From assembly GCA_947174505.1 (NCBI GenBank), contig CAMWJF010000001.1, forward strand, positions 145,685 through 209,684: a stretch of 64,000 nucleotides of DNA, written 5' to 3'. The translations under genes and the position numbers were made by a program. Numbering within the stretch: the stretch's first letter is position 1; the number at the start of each line of letters is the position of its first letter. The notes below the pieces were generated by a model. That model saw only the letters and a list, made by a program, of their open reading frames with translations, was not told where the DNA came from and ran no database searches. This document shows, piece after piece, positions 36,494-45,328 of this stretch. This stretch comes from an uncultured Lachnospiraceae bacterium. Its GTDB lineage: Bacteria; Bacillota; Clostridia; Lachnospirales; Lachnospiraceae.

Positions 36494-37204
36494 ATGAAAA
36501 AGAGGCTGGCAATTATTCCCGCAAGGGGAGGCTCGAAAGGAATTCCGAAAAAGAATATATACAATGTGGCGGGACATCCGTTGATTTATTACACGATTCT
36601 GGCAGCCAAAGAGGCGAAAGAGGCTGGGGCAGTTGACCAGGTGATTGTATCGACGGATTCGGAGGAGATTGCCGCTATTGCGAAGGAATGTGGCGCAGAG
36701 GTTCCGTTTATCCGGCCTGCCGCGCTTTCCTCCGACCAGTCGAAAAGTGCGGATCTGATGATCCATGCGGTGGACTTCTATCGGGAGCGGGGCGAATATT
36801 ACGACGATATCGTTTTATTGCAGCCAACCTCGCCACTCAGAAAAGGGGAAGACATTATCGGCGCGGTTGCGCTGTATGACAGCAGACAGGGAACATCTCT
36901 GGTAAGCTGTTACAGGGAAGAGAGTGTCAGCGAGTACAATGCCTACCACAGGAAAGATGATATGGGGATTGCGCTGCATCCGGATCACAACAAAGGGAAA
37001 AGGAGACAGGATCTGCCGGAGCTGTATGTGAGAAACGGAGCTGTTTTTATTACGGATGTGGAGTATCTGCGAACATCCAGACTGGTAATCAGTGAAGAAC
37101 CCGTCATATATGTAATGCCTGTGGAGCGCTCTATAAATATTGATACCCGGTACGATATGGAGCTGACGGAGTGGCTGATGGAGAGGGAGTCGAATGGAAA
37201 ATAA
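36494..37204 (+). CDS. neuA: CMP-nonulosonic acid cytidylyltransferase (NeuA-like), copy 1
   Basis: 236 residues from ATG 36494, next to GGGGTGAGG. It shows the complete NeuA loop IIPARGGSKGIPKKNI, then STDSEEIAAIAKECGAEVPF, LLQPTSPLRKGEDI, a QDLPELYVRNGAVF substrate segment and MPVERSINIDTRYD with the catalytic aspartates. It activates the acid made by the preceding NeuB with CMP. It overlaps the next gene by 11 bases. Confidence 0.9.
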   Translation: MKKRLAIIPARGGSKGIPKKNIYNVAGHPLIYYTILAAKEAKEAGAVDQVIVSTDSEEIAAIAKECGAEVPFIRPAALSSDQSKSADLMIHAVDFYRERGEYYDDIVLLQPTSPLRKGEDIIGAVALYDSRQGTSLVSCYREESVSEYNAYHRKDDMGIALHPDHNKGKRRQDLPELYVRNGAVFITDVEYLRTSRLVISEEPVIYVMPVERSINIDTRYDMELTEWLMERESNGK

Positions 37205-38513
37205 AAAAACGGTTCTGATGATTGCCAACAGCGATACGGCAGCGAACGGTTTTTTGTCTTTAGCGGAACGGATGCATAACAGGGAGGAAATAAAATTTGT
37301 TATGGTATGCCATCCGCGGGTGCGCATAAAGGGCGCGGAAGAGAAAATTCAAAAAATGGGAATGAACCGTTTAACTTTGATTGATTTTGATGAAAAGGCG
37401 AGAGTAACAGACGGAAAACGGAACGATCGGAATTATCGGTATAAAAGAGACAGCCTTGTGATTTCGCTTGGAAAGGCTGCTGTTAATTCATGCAGAATAG
37501 TGAGCGGAAACATTCGGGGAAAACAATGCGCGAGAGACATTATAAAGAGGGAACGGCCGGGGATTATATTGCTTTATGCAGACAATAAATCCGAGTTGGA
37601 AAAGTTTTTTATCTATTATGCTAAAAAGCTAAAGATCAGGACGGTCATAGCACCGATCTGTTTTGCGAGTATAGCAAGTATTTTGTCTAATCCCACAAAT
37701 GGATTTCGATTAAAGAAAGAGGATGCCCTGCCTGTATCGGCAAAAATCGTGAGGCGTATCAGTCCCCGCTCAGAAAGGTGCAGCGGGGAGGAAAGGGTGT
37801 TTTTCAAGCAGCCTTTTGCTGAGATTATGGACCGTCTGATGGGGTTTTATGTTCCAAATCCCTGGGTGCAGGGAAGTCTGGCTGATATAGTATGTACGGC
37901 ATATCCGGAGCAGTATGATGAGATAAAAAGAGAGCTGGGCCGCGATACCGCAGAGGGCAGGCTGTTTTTGACAGAGTCCGTGGAAGACGGGATTATCATA
38001 GACGGGTACCTGAAGAGAAAACAGATCAAAGAAAATTTGTCTGGAAAGTATAGACTGCATGGGAAAAAGACAGTCGTTATCGCTTTTTCTGAGAGACTGC
38101 AGCAGTGGTCCAGGGAAAATGATTTGTACAATAAAGGCCTGATTGTACAGAGCGTATTGGAATATTATGATGAAGCGCTGGTGTCCCTGCATCCGAAATC
38201 AGATTTGGATGAGAATTGTTTTCTGGAAAAATATGAGGGATGCCATATTGCGGAAGAACCCCTGCGTTCCATAATTGGGGCAGCGGATCTGGTGATTTAT
38301 GCCGACAGATCATCGGTTGCCAGGTGGGTCGAATGGCTGCAGATTGACCGGGTGGTTTATTCCAGCTTTTCCATGCAGGATAAGTGGACTGAGGAGATGC
38401 TCCGGGAGTTTAAGGAAAAACTGGCGCTATCCGTGAAAACAGAAACGGAGAGCTCTCTTCCCGAATTGGAAAGAAGGGCGGACTTTGCAGATTTTATTTT
38501 AGATTTGCTGTAA
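37194..38513 (+). CDS. Hypothetical protein, possible GT-B glycosyltransferase
   Basis: 439 residues that I do not recognise. The layout (MENKKTVLMIANSDTAANGF start, IILLYADNKSELEKFFIYYAKKL, KTVVIAFSERLQQWSREND mid-protein, LVSLHPKSDLDENCF and IIGAADLVIYADRSSVARWVEWL near the end) is that of a two-domain GT-B protein, with the HPK segment and following acidic/serine loop similar in position to CMP-sialic acid polymerising transferases and CDP-glycerol transferases. The overlap with the NeuA gene suggests that it uses the CMP-sugar. No membrane segments. Confidence 0.5.
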   Translation: MENKKTVLMIANSDTAANGFLSLAERMHNREEIKFVMVCHPRVRIKGAEEKIQKMGMNRLTLIDFDEKARVTDGKRNDRNYRYKRDSLVISLGKAAVNSCRIVSGNIRGKQCARDIIKRERPGIILLYADNKSELEKFFIYYAKKLKIRTVIAPICFASIASILSNPTNGFRLKKEDALPVSAKIVRRISPRSERCSGEERVFFKQPFAEIMDRLMGFYVPNPWVQGSLADIVCTAYPEQYDEIKRELGRDTAEGRLFLTESVEDGIIIDGYLKRKQIKENLSGKYRLHGKKTVVIAFSERLQQWSRENDLYNKGLIVQSVLEYYDEALVSLHPKSDLDENCFLEKYEGCHIAEEPLRSIIGAADLVIYADRSSVARWVEWLQIDRVVYSSFSMQDKWTEEMLREFKEKLALSVKTETESSLPELERRADFADFILDLL

Positions 38514-38532
38514 CCGGCAGGGCAGATTATTC

Positions 38533-38561
38533 TTGACAGAATGAATGGAAGATGGGATTAT
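38533..38561 (+). promoter_or_regulatory. Candidate promoter before the CBS nucleotidyltransferase
   Basis: TTGACA (38533-38538, 6/6), 17-base spacer, GATTAT (38556-38561, 4/6) in the 97-base gap before ATG 38611. Start would fall near 38568. It may open an independent unit for the second nonulosonic acid module. Confidence 0.45.
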
Positions 38562-38610
38562 TAATGGAAGAGGAGAGGGTTTTACTGGATCAGCATAAGA
38601 GTGAAAAAGA

Positions 38611-39672
38611 ATGAAAAATCTTAAAATTTTTATGGTGGAAGAGGAAAATTCCATCAAAGAGGTCATGAAAAAAATTGCCGTCAATGCAAGGGGTCTTGTC
38701 TTTGTCTGCAAGGGTGGACGCCTGCTTGCGACAGTTACGGATGGAGATATCAGAAGATATATACTTGCAGGCGGGGATATTGAGGGGGAGGTGTCGCAGG
38801 CTGCAAACTATTCTCCTGTGTTTGTCTATCCGGAAGAACGGGAAAGGGCAAAGGATATTATGATTCGGCGCAGCATAACGGCTCTTCCGGTTGTAGATCA
38901 TGACCACCGGATCACAGATATTCTTTTTCTGCGGTATCCTGATGCGGAGGATGCGGAGGAAGCGAAAGTCGGTGTAAACGTGCCGGTAATCATCATGGCA
39001 GGCGGAAAGGGACAGAGACTGAAACCGTTTACGGATATTTTGCCCAAACCGTTGATTCCTTTAGGGGAAAAAACGATTACGGAACGAATCATTATGAGAT
39101 TTCAGAAGTACGGCTGTAATCGCTTTTATATGATTGTTAACTATAAAAAGAACTTTATTAAGGCATATTTCGCGGATAACGAAATGAATTATAACATTCA
39201 GTTTGTGGAGGAAGAAAAGTTTCTGGGAACCGCCGGTGGGCTGAAGCTGGTGCAGGGAGAGGTTTCCGGCGATTTTTTTGTTTCCAACTGTGATATTCTG
39301 ATAGAAGCCGATTATCAGGCAATTCTGGAGGAACATGTCCGCAAGGAGTGTATTATTACATTGGTCTGTGCGCATAAAAAATATCAGATGCCTTACGGAA
39401 CCGTTGAGGGGGACGCGGAGGGGTATGTCTGCAGGATGCAGGAGAAACCGATTTTGTCCTACAATATAAACACAGGGCTGTATGTAGTCAATGAAAGATT
39501 TTTGGAGAGGATACCACAGGATACCTTTGTGGATATGACGGAGCTGGTAGGTGACTGTATCAGAAAGAAAGAAAAAGTGGGAATTTATCTGATCGAAGAA
39601 GAACAGTGGCTGGATACCGGGCAGATGGAAGAACTGGAAAAAACGTATACGGCGTTAAAGCTGAACGGCTAG
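38611..39672 (+). CDS. PtmE-like CBS-domain sugar-1-phosphate guanylyltransferase
   Basis: 353 residues. Residues 1-110 contain two CBS-like repeats (VMKKIAVNARGLVFVCKGG, VTDGDIRRYI, DIMIRRSITALPVVDHDHRI). A nucleotidyltransferase domain follows: VIIMAGGKGQRLKPFTDILPKPLIP, VNYKKNFI, LGTAGGLKLV, VSNCDILIEADY. This order is seen in Campylobacter PtmE, which makes GDP-glucosamine in the legionaminic acid pathway. An HddC-type or GlmU-like specificity is possible. It heads the block with radical SAM, NeuA, NeuD, NeuB and NeuC genes, supporting a legionaminic-type product. Confidence 0.75.
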   Translation: MKNLKIFMVEEENSIKEVMKKIAVNARGLVFVCKGGRLLATVTDGDIRRYILAGGDIEGEVSQAANYSPVFVYPEERERAKDIMIRRSITALPVVDHDHRITDILFLRYPDAEDAEEAKVGVNVPVIIMAGGKGQRLKPFTDILPKPLIPLGEKTITERIIMRFQKYGCNRFYMIVNYKKNFIKAYFADNEMNYNIQFVEEEKFLGTAGGLKLVQGEVSGDFFVSNCDILIEADYQAILEEHVRKECIITLVCAHKKYQMPYGTVEGDAEGYVCRMQEKPILSYNINTGLYVVNERFLERIPQDTFVDMTELVGDCIRKKEKVGIYLIEEEQWLDTGQMEELEKTYTALKLNG

Positions 39673-39684
39673 ATGGGAGGAAGC

Positions 39685-40755
39685 ATGAAAGATATTGCAT
39701 TATCACGTGATTTTTTGAATTCTTCAAAAATATTGTTCCATTATGGAAGGATGCTGGAGGATCTCAGTAAAGGAAAGGAAGATTTTAATCCGATTGCGAT
39801 AGAAGTGCATCCGACTGCAGTCTGCAACCATAGCTGTATTCACTGCTCCTATAAGGAGCGTAACGAGCACCGGGCGAGTCTGTCTAAAGAGGTTATGGAC
39901 AAGCTGGTTGATTCCATTATTGCCATGAATATACGGGCGGTGTATTTTTCGGGTGGTGGAGAGCCGACTCTGTATCCGGGTATAGCGGATTATATTACGA
40001 AGCTCCATGACAATGGCGTTGAATGCTCCATAATTACGAATGCCACCGCTTTTGAGGAAGTGGGACTGATTCCGATTGCTGACAGGTTTAACTATATAGC
40101 TATTTCCGTACCCGGTATTGACGACGAAACCTTCCGTGTGATTACGGGGACGGGCAATATGGAAAAAGCGTTGGCGGTGCCGGCGAAAATTAAGGGCTTT
40201 CATGGGGAGAACAGCCCTGTGATCGGTTCCAGGATTGTGTTGACGAATAAAAATTACAAGTGCGTCAAAGACTTCCTGCGGATTATAAAAGAGCGGGAAT
40301 TTGATTATGCCTTATTTAAGATTGTCCGGGATTATGAGGACAACGGGCAGGGATTGACGAAAGAGGAAGAGGAGTATCTGAAAAAGGAAATTCAGGAGTG
40401 TGAAGGGTGTGACGAAAACTTTACAAACCTGAAGTCTATTTTCAATTACAGGAAGCTTCCCGAATTTGAGAATAAATGCTGGACGAATCAGTTCGGCATG
40501 ATTGCGAATGTCAGCACGGACGGAAAAGTGTATCCGAATATTGTAGAGATAGACAAGGAAGCGTTCTGTATAGGAAATTTGAATGAAATGACGTTGGAGG
40601 AGATGTGGAACTCGCCGCAGCACCAGAGAGTCAAAGAGCTTTCCAACGAGAAGTGGCGAAACGGTGAATGCAAAAACTGCCGCGCGATGGCTTATAATAA
40701 CATTATCAACCATATCAACCAGGCGATGCCAAGGTATTTTGATCCTTTCATTTGA
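39685..40755 (+). CDS. Radical SAM/SPASM protein in nonulosonic acid block
   Basis: 356 residues from ATG 39685, four bases after GGGAGG. The radical SAM motif CNHSCIHC lies near residue 50, followed by YFSGGGEPTLYPG. The C-terminal region has further cysteines (CEGCDENF, CKNCRAMA, and a single Cys in FENKCWTNQFG) as in SPASM proteins. Its place between the PtmE-like and NeuA genes suggests a role in making or altering the sugar precursor, such as deoxygenation or epimerisation; this is inference from context only. Confidence 0.78.
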   Translation: MKDIALSRDFLNSSKILFHYGRMLEDLSKGKEDFNPIAIEVHPTAVCNHSCIHCSYKERNEHRASLSKEVMDKLVDSIIAMNIRAVYFSGGGEPTLYPGIADYITKLHDNGVECSIITNATAFEEVGLIPIADRFNYIAISVPGIDDETFRVITGTGNMEKALAVPAKIKGFHGENSPVIGSRIVLTNKNYKCVKDFLRIIKEREFDYALFKIVRDYEDNGQGLTKEEEEYLKKEIQECEGCDENFTNLKSIFNYRKLPEFENKCWTNQFGMIANVSTDGKVYPNIVEIDKEAFCIGNLNEMTLEEMWNSPQHQRVKELSNEKWRNGECKNCRAMAYNNIINHINQAMPRYFDPFI

Positions 40756-40794
40756 TCCTGGCTTACAGATAATATAGTTTTGGGGAAAAGACGG

Positions 40795-41472
40795 ATGGGA
40801 AATATTGCGGTTATAACTGCCAGAAGCGGCTCTAAAGGGCTGCCTGACAAAAATATAAGAGAGCTCTGCGGTAAGCCGCTGCTGGCTTACTCCGTGGAGT
40901 GTGCTTTACAGAGCGGATGCTTTGACAAGGTTTTTGTTTCTACGGATTCATCGGAGTATGCGGAAATTGCAGAGAGTTTTGGGGCGGATGCTTCTTTTCT
41001 CAGATCGGAAGAGACCGCAGGAGATACAGCCGGTTCCTGGGATGCAGTCAGGGAAGTAATATATAAATTTGAAGAGCAGGGTGAAATTTTTGACTGTGTT
41101 ATGCTCTTGCAGCCAACCTCTCCTCTGAGAAATGTATCCGATATCAGAAACAGTTTTGCGCTGATGGAAGAAAAGGGCGCAAACTCGGTGGTGTCCGTGT
41201 GTGAAATGGAACATTCTCCGTTGTGGAGCAATACGCTTGGAGAGGATCTGTGCATGGATCAGTTCAGACAGGGAAATTACTGTAAAGTGAGAAGGCAGGA
41301 TCTTCCCAAATATTACAGGCTTAACGGAGCGGTTTTTTTGGTCACGCGTAAGGAGCTGGAGCAGCCTGAGATGTTCGAACATAAAAGCTATGCATATATT
41401 ATGCCAACAGAGAGATCCATTGATATAGATACGGAATTTGATTTTAAGGTGGCGGAATGCTTTATGCAGTGA
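40795..41472 (+). CDS. neuA: CMP-nonulosonic acid cytidylyltransferase (NeuA-like), copy 2
   Basis: 225 residues from ATG 40795 (TGGGGA eight bases upstream). Motifs: VITARSGSKGLPDKNIRELCGKPL, STDSSEYAEIAESFGADASFLR, LLQPTSPLRNVSDI, RRQDLPKYYRLNGAVF and MPTERSIDIDTEFD. It is the usual partner for the 46004 NeuB and 46999 NeuC in legionaminic-type pathways, and is followed 32 bases later by an ABC exporter. Confidence 0.9.
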   Translation: MGNIAVITARSGSKGLPDKNIRELCGKPLLAYSVECALQSGCFDKVFVSTDSSEYAEIAESFGADASFLRSEETAGDTAGSWDAVREVIYKFEEQGEIFDCVMLLQPTSPLRNVSDIRNSFALMEEKGANSVVSVCEMEHSPLWSNTLGEDLCMDQFRQGNYCKVRRQDLPKYYRLNGAVFLVTRKELEQPEMFEHKSYAYIMPTERSIDIDTEFDFKVAECFMQ

Positions 41473-41504
41473 TACGGGCAATTCGGAAGCCTTTGGGAGA
41501 AACG

Positions 41505-43298
41505 ATGAGTGAACTGAAAAGTCTGAAACAACTATATAAAAAATTTCAAGTTATTTTAACAAAATCTCAGAAGGGGTGGGCTGTCATTCTGTTTATATTG
41601 ACAGCATTTGGTGCTCTTTTTGAGGCGCTGGGTGTGTCGGCAGTGATGCCATTGATCGGCGTAATGATAGAGCCGGATACTATAAGGAAAAGTTGGGCGG
41701 GAGAGCGGGTACTTGCATTCTTCCCGGAAATTACGAATGAACAGCTTATGCTGCTGACGGCGGCCGGTGTTATTGCGGTATACATTGCTAAAAATATGTA
41801 TATGGCAGGATTGTGCTATGTGCGAATCAAATATTCATGTAAGGTTCAAAGAGAGTTGTCTGTTCGGATTATGCATTCCTATGTAAAGCGGGGATATCCG
41901 TTTTTTTTAAGCAATACGGTGGGTGATATACTCAGAGGATGTGCTGGTAGTGTGGCCGGCGTATATATGATCCTAAGTCAGTTTTTTAGGATTTTAGCGG
42001 AAATATTGACAATTTTATGCATTTGCGGGTATCTGATTATCGAAGACGCTGCTTTGGCAGGGACGATTATTGTATTGGCATTATTTTGTGTTAGCGTGAC
42101 GGTGCTAATTTTTCGAAAGAAAGTAAAATATTATGGTGAGGAGCAGTTTAAGTATAATTCTATTGTGAGCCGGAACTCATTACAGCTTTTTTACGGAATT
42201 AAAGAAGTGCTGGTTATGAAGCGTACCACGCATTTCCTGCATGAATATGAGGATGCATATATTCACAAACAGAAGGCGACGATCAGCCAGACGGTTGCGA
42301 CGGAATCGCCTGCCTATATAATTGAAGGAACCTGTGTGGCCGGCATTATTATTGCGGTTTGCGTCCGTGTGTTGGGGCTGGGTTCACCGATGGAGTATCT
42401 TCCTCAGCTATCAGCATTTGCTATGGCAGCCTTTCGGATCCTTCCTTCGCTGGGTAGAATTTCAAGTGGGTTTAATACGTGTATTTTTTATGTGACAGCA
42501 GCAGATGAGACCTATCATAATATTCTGGAACTGAATAAGTATGAGGAGCGCGGATTAGACGGAAATAAGATGATAGGAAAAATGGCGGAAAAGGAACTCC
42601 ATTCATTTGCAAAGAGCATTACGGTGGAAAATGTTGTCTGGGAATATGAGGGAGGAACGGAGCCAGTTCTAAACGGATTGGATCTGGAGATTAAGAAAGG
42701 ACAGGCGGTTGCGTTTATCGGTCATTCCGGCGCAGGAAAAACAACACTGGGGGATGTGATACTTGGGCTGCTTGAGCCGCAAAAGGGCAGAGTATGTATA
42801 GACGGCATTGATATACGCGAAATCGGAGAAGGTCTTGGGAAACTTATTGGGTTTGTGCCGCAGAGCATCTATATGACAGACGATACCATACGGAATAATA
42901 TTGCGTTTGGTATTGATGCCAAAAATATAGACGATGAAAGGATCTATGCAGCGTTAGAGAAGGCGCATTTGAAGGAATTTGTGGAAGGATTGCCAGCGGG
43001 ATTAAATACATTGGTCGGAGAGAGAGGTATACGCATGTCAGGAGGTCAGAGGCAACGTCTGGCAATCGCCCGTGCCTTATATCTTGATCCACAGATTCTG
43101 GTGCTGGATGAGGCTACCTCGGCGTTGGACGCGGAAACCGAAACTGCCGTCATGGAATCAATAGATGCTCTGCAGGGAGAAAAGACACTCATTATCATTG
43201 CACACCGGCTGTCAACGATTAGGAATTGCGATGCGGCTTATGAGATTGTTAATGGGAAGGCGGTAGAGAGGAGCATAGATGAACTGGTTCGGGAATGA
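41505..43298 (+). CDS. PglK/MsbA-like ABC exporter, second copy
   Basis: About 597 residues from ATG 41505 (GGGAGA upstream). Six membrane helices, then an ATPase with GHSGAGKTT (Walker A), FVPQSIYMTDDTIRNNIAFG, MSGGQRQR, ILVLDEATSALD and IIAHRLSTIR. The ATPase half is clearly paralogous to the 13907 exporter, but the coding sequence is more AT-rich, so it was probably acquired separately rather than tandemly duplicated. Likely flips a lipid-linked oligosaccharide. It overlaps the next gene by 20 bases. Confidence 0.85.
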   Translation: MSELKSLKQLYKKFQVILTKSQKGWAVILFILTAFGALFEALGVSAVMPLIGVMIEPDTIRKSWAGERVLAFFPEITNEQLMLLTAAGVIAVYIAKNMYMAGLCYVRIKYSCKVQRELSVRIMHSYVKRGYPFFLSNTVGDILRGCAGSVAGVYMILSQFFRILAEILTILCICGYLIIEDAALAGTIIVLALFCVSVTVLIFRKKVKYYGEEQFKYNSIVSRNSLQLFYGIKEVLVMKRTTHFLHEYEDAYIHKQKATISQTVATESPAYIIEGTCVAGIIIAVCVRVLGLGSPMEYLPQLSAFAMAAFRILPSLGRISSGFNTCIFYVTAADETYHNILELNKYEERGLDGNKMIGKMAEKELHSFAKSITVENVVWEYEGGTEPVLNGLDLEIKKGQAVAFIGHSGAGKTTLGDVILGLLEPQKGRVCIDGIDIREIGEGLGKLIGFVPQSIYMTDDTIRNNIAFGIDAKNIDDERIYAALEKAHLKEFVEGLPAGLNTLVGERGIRMSGGQRQRLAIARALYLDPQILVLDEATSALDAETETAVMESIDALQGEKTLIIIAHRLSTIRNCDAAYEIVNGKAVERSIDELVRE

Positions 43299-45291
43299 CG
43301 AAGGATTTTTGAAACGGTTCGTTAAAGGAATCCTTATTTGTTTAATCTGTATTCCGCTATGGATTACAATAATCCGCTATTCTGCCTGGAAAATGGCTGC
43401 ATTTCTATTTTTTTGGGTTTTATGTCCCGGAGTATTTGTTAATAAATATATATGGAAGCAGGATTGCGAAGATTTTTTGATGTCTGTTTTTTCGGGATTT
43501 TTTATGGGAATGGCATTAATCTTTATCCAATGGCTTGTATTGTATGTGATTGGATTAAGACAGTTGGTTGTTTTTATTAATCCATGCTGCTCCGTCGTGT
43601 TTCTGATCTGGTATTTTATAAAAGGAAGTAGGAAGCCATTTACGGTGGGAGGACGGCTTCGCAGTTTAGACATAGCATTTTTGCTTATGCTTTTGGCAGC
43701 AGTATATTTATGTGCATATTGTCTAAACTTTAATATGCCTCGAGCTATAGATATCAAGTCTGTAGATTGTACATGGCAGATAGGAAATATTAATCAGATG
43801 GCATCGGATTTTCCCTTTCGCGATATCAGGGTCGATGGGGTTAAGACACGGTATCATTTCTTTTCAACGATGTTTATGGCGATTGCCAAATATATTTTTG
43901 GCGGGGAAGGATGGATATACTATACACAGTATCAGATCTGGTTCCTTCCTTTTATCATAACCATTTCTTTTTGGAAACTGTATGGCAGAGTAACTCAGCA
44001 GAAATATTTCGTTGCAGTAATGTCAATTGCGACTATGGTGGGTTTTACAATTGGTAGTGGTGTGTGGAACTATCACATGTTTTCGAATGTGAACAGTACT
44101 GGCCTGGGTGTATCCTGCCTGATCTTGCTATTTCTAAATTTAAAAAAGGTGGAAGTCTTTTTTTCCGAAAAACACAGACTGACGAAAGAATGTCTCTTTT
44201 GGATTGTGGAACAGATTCTATTTTTATTTTTGATGACAGGAATAAAGGGGCCGTGTGCGTTACTGTATGTATTCTCCCTCTGTGTATGGTCGGTTATACA
44301 ATACGTGAAAGAGAAGGTGCAGGGAGGAGGACTGTTTGGGTTTGCCATAATCAATGTTCTTGTCTTTTCTGCTATGTACCGAGTCCTTTTTGTGGCAGGC
44401 ACACAGGGATATTTTTCGGATTGGGGCGCTGATTCCGTCCTACAGTCAGTTTTGGATGGTTGGGGGATTGCATCTTTATATGAAAAGTTGGGGGTTTGTG
44501 GGATACTGGGAAGGCTTCTGTTCCTGCTACCGTCCCTCTTGGTAACATTTTCCATTTTACTGCCATTTGGATTGTTGGTGATTGTTGATTTGACCAGATT
44601 CCTTTTGGGTAAAAGAGATTTAAGTGGTGATCTTGTTTTTTCATCTATTATCGCTGGAGGCGGATTGTTTGCATACTATCTGTTTCATGTATCGGGTAAT
44701 TCTCAGTTATATTTTTTATTTACAGCAATGCCGTTTGTAGCTTATATTTGCTTTGATAAGGCTTTTATGTTGATACAAAAGAATACGTGGAGAAATGTGT
44801 TCTGTGCGGTTCTGTTAGTGTTTGTAATTTTTAAAATAACTAATGATGGGATTGCAGCTAAGTTTTCGGAACGGGTAGTGTGCTTTTTGCAGGAACTTTA
44901 TCCGGAACCGGAATCGCAGCGAGCTCTAAAGTTTGAAGCATATGACTTTCTAAAAGAACATACAGACAAAAATGCAATGGTAGCTACGAATTATTATGGA
45001 GCAGGAACGTTTCATGAGATTTCCGCGTTTGGAGAACGGCGCTGCTACTTGGAGGGGTATGAATATTCAATTCGAAATTTCGGATTTAACGAAGCGGAAG
45101 AACGGCTAAAGGAAATGGATCGTTTGTTTGATAATGACTGGGATGACAGAGATCGCTACAGCTATTGCGAAGTATTTGGCATAGACTATCTGGTGTTTTT
45201 TAAAGATGTAGCTGATCAGCCGCTGAGACTGTCAGAGCCCTTCAAAATCGTATATGATAATGAAGTGGTTTCGGTATATGGAATGAAATGA
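43279..45291 (+). CDS. Large multi-pass membrane protein, GT-C-like
   Basis: 670 residues with about 13-14 membrane segments and a soluble C-terminal domain of about 120 residues (ERRCYLEGYEYSIRNFGF). After the fourth helix, an external loop reads AIDIKSVDCTWQIGN then TRYHFFSTMFM, in the style of GT-C enzymes. Start ATG 43279 lies within the end of the ABC gene, just after AGAGGAG, implying translational coupling. It may be an oligosaccharide polymerase or transferase acting on what the exporter moves. No firm family. Confidence 0.5.
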   Translation: MNWFGNDEGFLKRFVKGILICLICIPLWITIIRYSAWKMAAFLFFWVLCPGVFVNKYIWKQDCEDFLMSVFSGFFMGMALIFIQWLVLYVIGLRQLVVFINPCCSVVFLIWYFIKGSRKPFTVGGRLRSLDIAFLLMLLAAVYLCAYCLNFNMPRAIDIKSVDCTWQIGNINQMASDFPFRDIRVDGVKTRYHFFSTMFMAIAKYIFGGEGWIYYTQYQIWFLPFIITISFWKLYGRVTQQKYFVAVMSIATMVGFTIGSGVWNYHMFSNVNSTGLGVSCLILLFLNLKKVEVFFSEKHRLTKECLFWIVEQILFLFLMTGIKGPCALLYVFSLCVWSVIQYVKEKVQGGGLFGFAIINVLVFSAMYRVLFVAGTQGYFSDWGADSVLQSVLDGWGIASLYEKLGVCGILGRLLFLLPSLLVTFSILLPFGLLVIVDLTRFLLGKRDLSGDLVFSSIIAGGGLFAYYLFHVSGNSQLYFLFTAMPFVAYICFDKAFMLIQKNTWRNVFCAVLLVFVIFKITNDGIAAKFSERVVCFLQELYPEPESQRALKFEAYDFLKEHTDKNAMVATNYYGAGTFHEISAFGERRCYLEGYEYSIRNFGFNEAEERLKEMDRLFDNDWDDRDRYSYCEVFGIDYLVFFKDVADQPLRLSEPFKIVYDNEVVSVYGMK

Positions 45292-45328
45292 CGACGGCGG
45301 CATGAAAATAAGAGGATTGATAATTTGT

